Assembly (NCBI RefSeq): GCF_001676875.1
Contig: NZ_JYKA01000012.1
Location: 1-64,000 of the forward strand
Reading direction: 5' to 3'
From: Chromobacterium subtsugae
GTDB taxonomy: Bacteria > Pseudomonadota > Gammaproteobacteria > Burkholderiales > Chromobacteriaceae
Length of the DNA: 64,000 bases
Made by a program: the position numbers and the translations under genes. Below, piece after piece: positions 61,388 through 64,000 of this stretch. How positions within the stretch are numbered: the first letter of the stretch is position 1; every line of letters begins with the position of its first letter. The notes below the pieces were generated by a model that was not told where the DNA came from, did not search any database, and saw only the letters and a list, made by a program, of their open reading frames with translations.

Positions 61388-63646
61388 ATGCGTTTTCATT
61401 TCCCCATCGTGATCATCGACGAGGATTTCCGCTCGGAAAACACCAGCGGCTCCGGCATCCGCGAACTGGCCGCCGCCATGGAGGCGGAAGGCATGAGCGT
61501 GATCGGCTACACCAGCTACGGCGACCTCACCTCTTTCGCCCAGCAGCAAAGCCGCGCCGCCGGCTTCATCCTGTCGATAGACGATGAAGAATTCCAGACC
61601 GAGGACTCGGCCCAAGAGTCGCTGGGCAATCTGTACGGCTTCGTCGCCGAGATCCGCCGCCGCAACCCGGACATCCCGGTCTACCTGTACGGCGAAACCC
61701 GCACCGCGCGCCACATCCCCAACGACATCCTGCGCGAGCTGCACGGCTTCATCCACATGCACGAGGACACGCCGGAGTTCGTCGCCCGCCACATCATCCG
61801 CGAAGCCAAGAGCTACCTGGACAACCTGGCGCCGCCGTTCTTCCGCGCGCTGGTCGACTACGCGCATGACGGCTCCTACTCCTGGCACTGCCCCGGCCAC
61901 TCCGGCGGCGTCGCCTTCCTGAAGAGCCCGGTCGGCCAGATGTTCCACCAGTTCTTCGGCGAAAACATGCTGCGCGCCGACGTCTGCAACGCGGTGGACG
62001 AGCTGGGCCAGCTGCTGGACCACACCGGCCCGATCGCGGCCTCCGAGCGCAACGCCGCCCGCATCTTCAACGCCGACCACCTGTTCTTCGTCACCAACGG
62101 CACCTCGACCTCGAACAAGATCGTCTGGCACAGCTGCGTCGCCGCCGGCGACATCGTGCTGGTGGACCGCAACTGCCACAAGTCCAATCTGCACGCCATC
62201 ATCATGACCGGCGCCATCCCGGTGTTCCTGATGCCGACGCGCAACCACTACGGCATCATCGGCCCGATTCCGAAGTCCGAATTCCAGCCGGACACCATCA
62301 AGAAGAAGATCCTGGCCAACCCGTTCGCGCGCGAGATGCTGGAAAAGCACCCCAACCGCAAGCCGCGCATCCTGACGCTGACCCAATCCACCTACGACGG
62401 CATCCTCTACAACGTCGAGGAGATCAAGGGCCTGCTGGACGGCGAGGTGGACACCCTGCACTTCGACGAAGCCTGGCTGCCGCACGCCTGCTTCCATGAC
62501 TTCTACCGCGACTTCCACGCCATCGGCGAAGGCCGTCCGCGCTGCGAAGACAGCCTGGTGTTCTCCACCCAATCCACCCACAAGCTGTTGGCCGGCATCA
62601 GCCAGGCCTCGCAAATCCTGGTGCAGGACCCGCAGAACCGCCAGCTGGACACCGCCTGGTTCAACGAGGCTTACCTGATGCACACCTCGACCAGCCCGCA
62701 ATACTCGATCATCGCCAGCTGCGACGTGGCGGCCGCGATGATGGAGCAGCCGGGCGGCCAGTCGCTGGTGGAAGAGTCGCTGGTGGAGGCGATGGAATTC
62801 CGCCGCGCGATGCGCAAGGTGGACGAGGAATACGGCCGCGATTGGTGGTTCAGCGTATGGGGCCCGGACAACCTGTCCGACGACGGCATCTGCGACCAGA
62901 CCGACTGGACGCTGCGCCCGAACGAGCGCTGGCACGGCTTCGCCGGCATCGAGGACGGCTTCAACATGCTGGACCCGATCAAGGCCACCGTGCTGACCCC
63001 GGGCCTGGACGTGGACGGCAGCTTCGAGGAAATGGGCATCCCGGCCGCCATCGTCACCAAGTACCTGACCGAGCACGGCGTGGTGGTGGAAAAGACTGGC
63101 CTGTACAGCTTCTTCATCATGTTCACCATCGGCATCACCAAAGGCCGCTGGAACACGCTGATCTCGCTGCTGCAGCAGTTCAAGGACGATTTCGACAAGA
63201 ACCAGCCGATGTGGCGCGTGATGCCGGAGTTCATCGCCAAATACCCGCAATACGAGCGTGTCGGCTTGCAAGACCTGTGCCAGCGCATCCACGGCTTGTA
63301 CGCCAAGCACGACGTGGCGCGGCTGACCACCGACATCTACCTGTCCGACATGGAGCCGGCGATGCGCCCGGCCGACGCCTTCGCCAAGATGGCGCACCGC
63401 GAGATCGAACGGGTGCCGGTGGACCAGTTGGAAGGCCGCGTCACCGCGGTGCTGCTGACTCCGTATCCGCCGGGCATCCCGCTACTGATCCCGGGCGAGC
63501 GCTTCAACAAGACCATCGTCGACTACCTGCGCTTCGCCCAGGCCTTCAACCGCGAGCTGCCGGGCTTCGAAACCGACGTCCACGGCCTGGTGGCGGTGGA
63601 AGTGCAAGACCGCAAGGTTTACTGCGTCGACTGCGTCAAGCAATAA
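61388..63646 (+). CDS. Arginine/lysine/ornithine decarboxylase (PLP, fold type I, AdiA/LdcI family)
   Basis: A 752-residue enzyme, typical length for the inducible basic amino acid decarboxylases. It has the N-terminal response-regulator-like wing domain (residues about 1-130), the PLP domain with GTSTSNKIV, LVDRNCHKSN, HFDEAWLPHA and the PLP lysine in STQSTHKLLAGISQAS, and the C-terminal domain with PYPPGIPLLIPGERF. The start at 61388 gives MRFHFPIVIIDEDF with AAGGA upstream; the longer frame is spurious. It consumes protons while making agmatine, cadaverine or putrescine. Which substrate is used cannot be decided from sequence alone. Confidence 0.88.
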   Translation: MRFHFPIVIIDEDFRSENTSGSGIRELAAAMEAEGMSVIGYTSYGDLTSFAQQQSRAAGFILSIDDEEFQTEDSAQESLGNLYGFVAEIRRRNPDIPVYLYGETRTARHIPNDILRELHGFIHMHEDTPEFVARHIIREAKSYLDNLAPPFFRALVDYAHDGSYSWHCPGHSGGVAFLKSPVGQMFHQFFGENMLRADVCNAVDELGQLLDHTGPIAASERNAARIFNADHLFFVTNGTSTSNKIVWHSCVAAGDIVLVDRNCHKSNLHAIIMTGAIPVFLMPTRNHYGIIGPIPKSEFQPDTIKKKILANPFAREMLEKHPNRKPRILTLTQSTYDGILYNVEEIKGLLDGEVDTLHFDEAWLPHACFHDFYRDFHAIGEGRPRCEDSLVFSTQSTHKLLAGISQASQILVQDPQNRQLDTAWFNEAYLMHTSTSPQYSIIASCDVAAAMMEQPGGQSLVEESLVEAMEFRRAMRKVDEEYGRDWWFSVWGPDNLSDDGICDQTDWTLRPNERWHGFAGIEDGFNMLDPIKATVLTPGLDVDGSFEEMGIPAAIVTKYLTEHGVVVEKTGLYSFFIMFTIGITKGRWNTLISLLQQFKDDFDKNQPMWRVMPEFIAKYPQYERVGLQDLCQRIHGLYAKHDVARLTTDIYLSDMEPAMRPADAFAKMAHREIERVPVDQLEGRVTAVLLTPYPPGIPLLIPGERFNKTIVDYLRFAQAFNRELPGFETDVHGLVAVEVQDRKVYCVDCVKQ

Positions 63647-63666
63647 GGCTGCGGCGAGAAACGACC

Positions 63667-63692
63667 AAGGCGGGAGCGATCCCGCCTTTTTT
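63667..63692 (+). terminator. Terminator after the decarboxylase
   Basis: AAGGCGGGA pairs with TCCCGCCTT around a GCGA loop and is followed by four more T residues. It lies about 20 bases after the stop. On the minus strand it follows the GGDEF gene end and could serve both. Confidence 0.9.
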
Positions 63693-63700
63693 CATGCCCG

Positions 63701-64000
63701 CTACAGCCGCACGCGCCAGGTGTTGCGGCCGCCGGCCTTGGCCTGGTACAGCGCCTCGTCGGCCCTGGCCAGCGCCGCCATCAGGTCGTCGCCGCCGCGC
63801 AGCAGGGTCATGCCGGCCGAACAGGTATAGGTAAAGGCCGGCGCCTCGGCCAACGGCCGCGAGGCCTGCACCTCGATCAAGATCGCCTGCAGCAGCGCCT
63901 CCGCCTGCTCCAGGCCGCTGCCCGGGGCCAGCAGCAGAAACTCCTCGCCGCCGAGCCTGCCCAGGCTGTCGTGCGGCTTCAGCAGCGGCTGCAGCCGGTG
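63701..64000 (-). CDS. GGDEF-domain protein, C-terminal fragment (diguanylate cyclase candidate)
   Basis: The gene runs off the right edge, so only 99 C-terminal residues are visible. The active-site motif is present as GRLGGEEFLLLAPGS (GGEEF, consistent with cyclic di-GMP synthesis). The end of the domain reads CSAGMTLLRGGDDLMAALARADEALYQAKAGGRN. The start, sensory domain and any I-site lie outside the window. Confidence 0.85.
   Translation of the reverse strand, partial: HRLQPLLKPHDSLGRLGGEEFLLLAPGSGLEQAEALLQAILIEVQASRPLAEAPAFTYTCSAGMTLLRGGDDLMAALARADEALYQAKAGGRNTWRVRL

Overview
The window is chromosomal DNA from a GC-rich betaproteobacterium, most likely a Neisseriales member close to Chromobacterium. 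The grounds are family resemblance and gene content: a petABC-sspAB block, a DsbA with a neisserial-type C-x-H-C site, a UbiK-YifB neighbourhood, a cyoABCDE quinol oxidase and VgrG-linked type VI secretion (T6SS) cargo. No database search was possible, so the genus is an inference.

Layout. (1) 1-4150: the 3' end of a vgrG, then a secreted discoidin-like protein, a two-module peptidoglycan-targeting effector candidate, and a periplasmic ankyrin protein that is the probable immunity factor. (2) 4169-9480: cyoABCDE on the minus strand. A sigma70-like promoter lies far upstream of cyoA, with two FNR/ANR-type boxes upstream of its -35. (3) 9766-10126: two tandem initiator tRNA genes, each with its own promoter and terminator. 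(4) 10230-23762: housekeeping genes. These are dsbA, an FtsN-like SPOR protein, yifB/comM, ubiK, glnK-amtB behind a sigma54 promoter, sspA-sspB, the bc1 complex petABC, a Nif3-like gene, groES-groEL with a CIRCE operator and a possible sigma32 promoter, and a WecA-like initiating transferase.

(5) 23763-53195: a large surface-polysaccharide region with two parts. The first part (25695-39707) is GC-rich. It encodes CDP-6-deoxy/3,6-dideoxyhexose synthesis (rfbF, rfbG, rfbH), a fused GNAT-aminotransferase, a split transketolase pair, a Wzx flippase, GT2 and GT9 transferases, an acyltransferase and a Wzy-like polymerase. The second part (39779-53195) is AT-rich and looks acquired separately. It starts with a sugar N-formyltransferase, then about 0.9 kb of degenerate DNA, then a GT4, a WbpV-like reductase, a second Wzy, a GT32, two phosphotransferase-type proteins, a deacetylase, a second Wzx, a GT2, a probably frameshifted GT-D glycosyltransferase, a WbpM/CapD-type dehydratase and a PglC-like initiating transferase. 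So the region holds two initiating transferases, two flippases and two polymerases, enough for two Wzx/Wzy-dependent glycans.

(6) 53251-63692: gltBD on the minus strand, a cardiolipin synthase-type phospholipase D with a C-terminal membrane hairpin, a structured non-coding region, and a PLP-dependent arginine/lysine/ornithine decarboxylase. (7) 63701-64000: the 3' end of a GGDEF-domain gene on the minus strand.

The most interesting system is the unusual nucleotide-sugar branch at 25695-32396. RfbFGH should produce a CDP-4-keto-3,6-dideoxyhexose, but no C4 reductase follows. Instead there is an acetyltransferase-aminotransferase fusion and a two-subunit transketolase, which points to an amino and/or carbon-branched dideoxy sugar.
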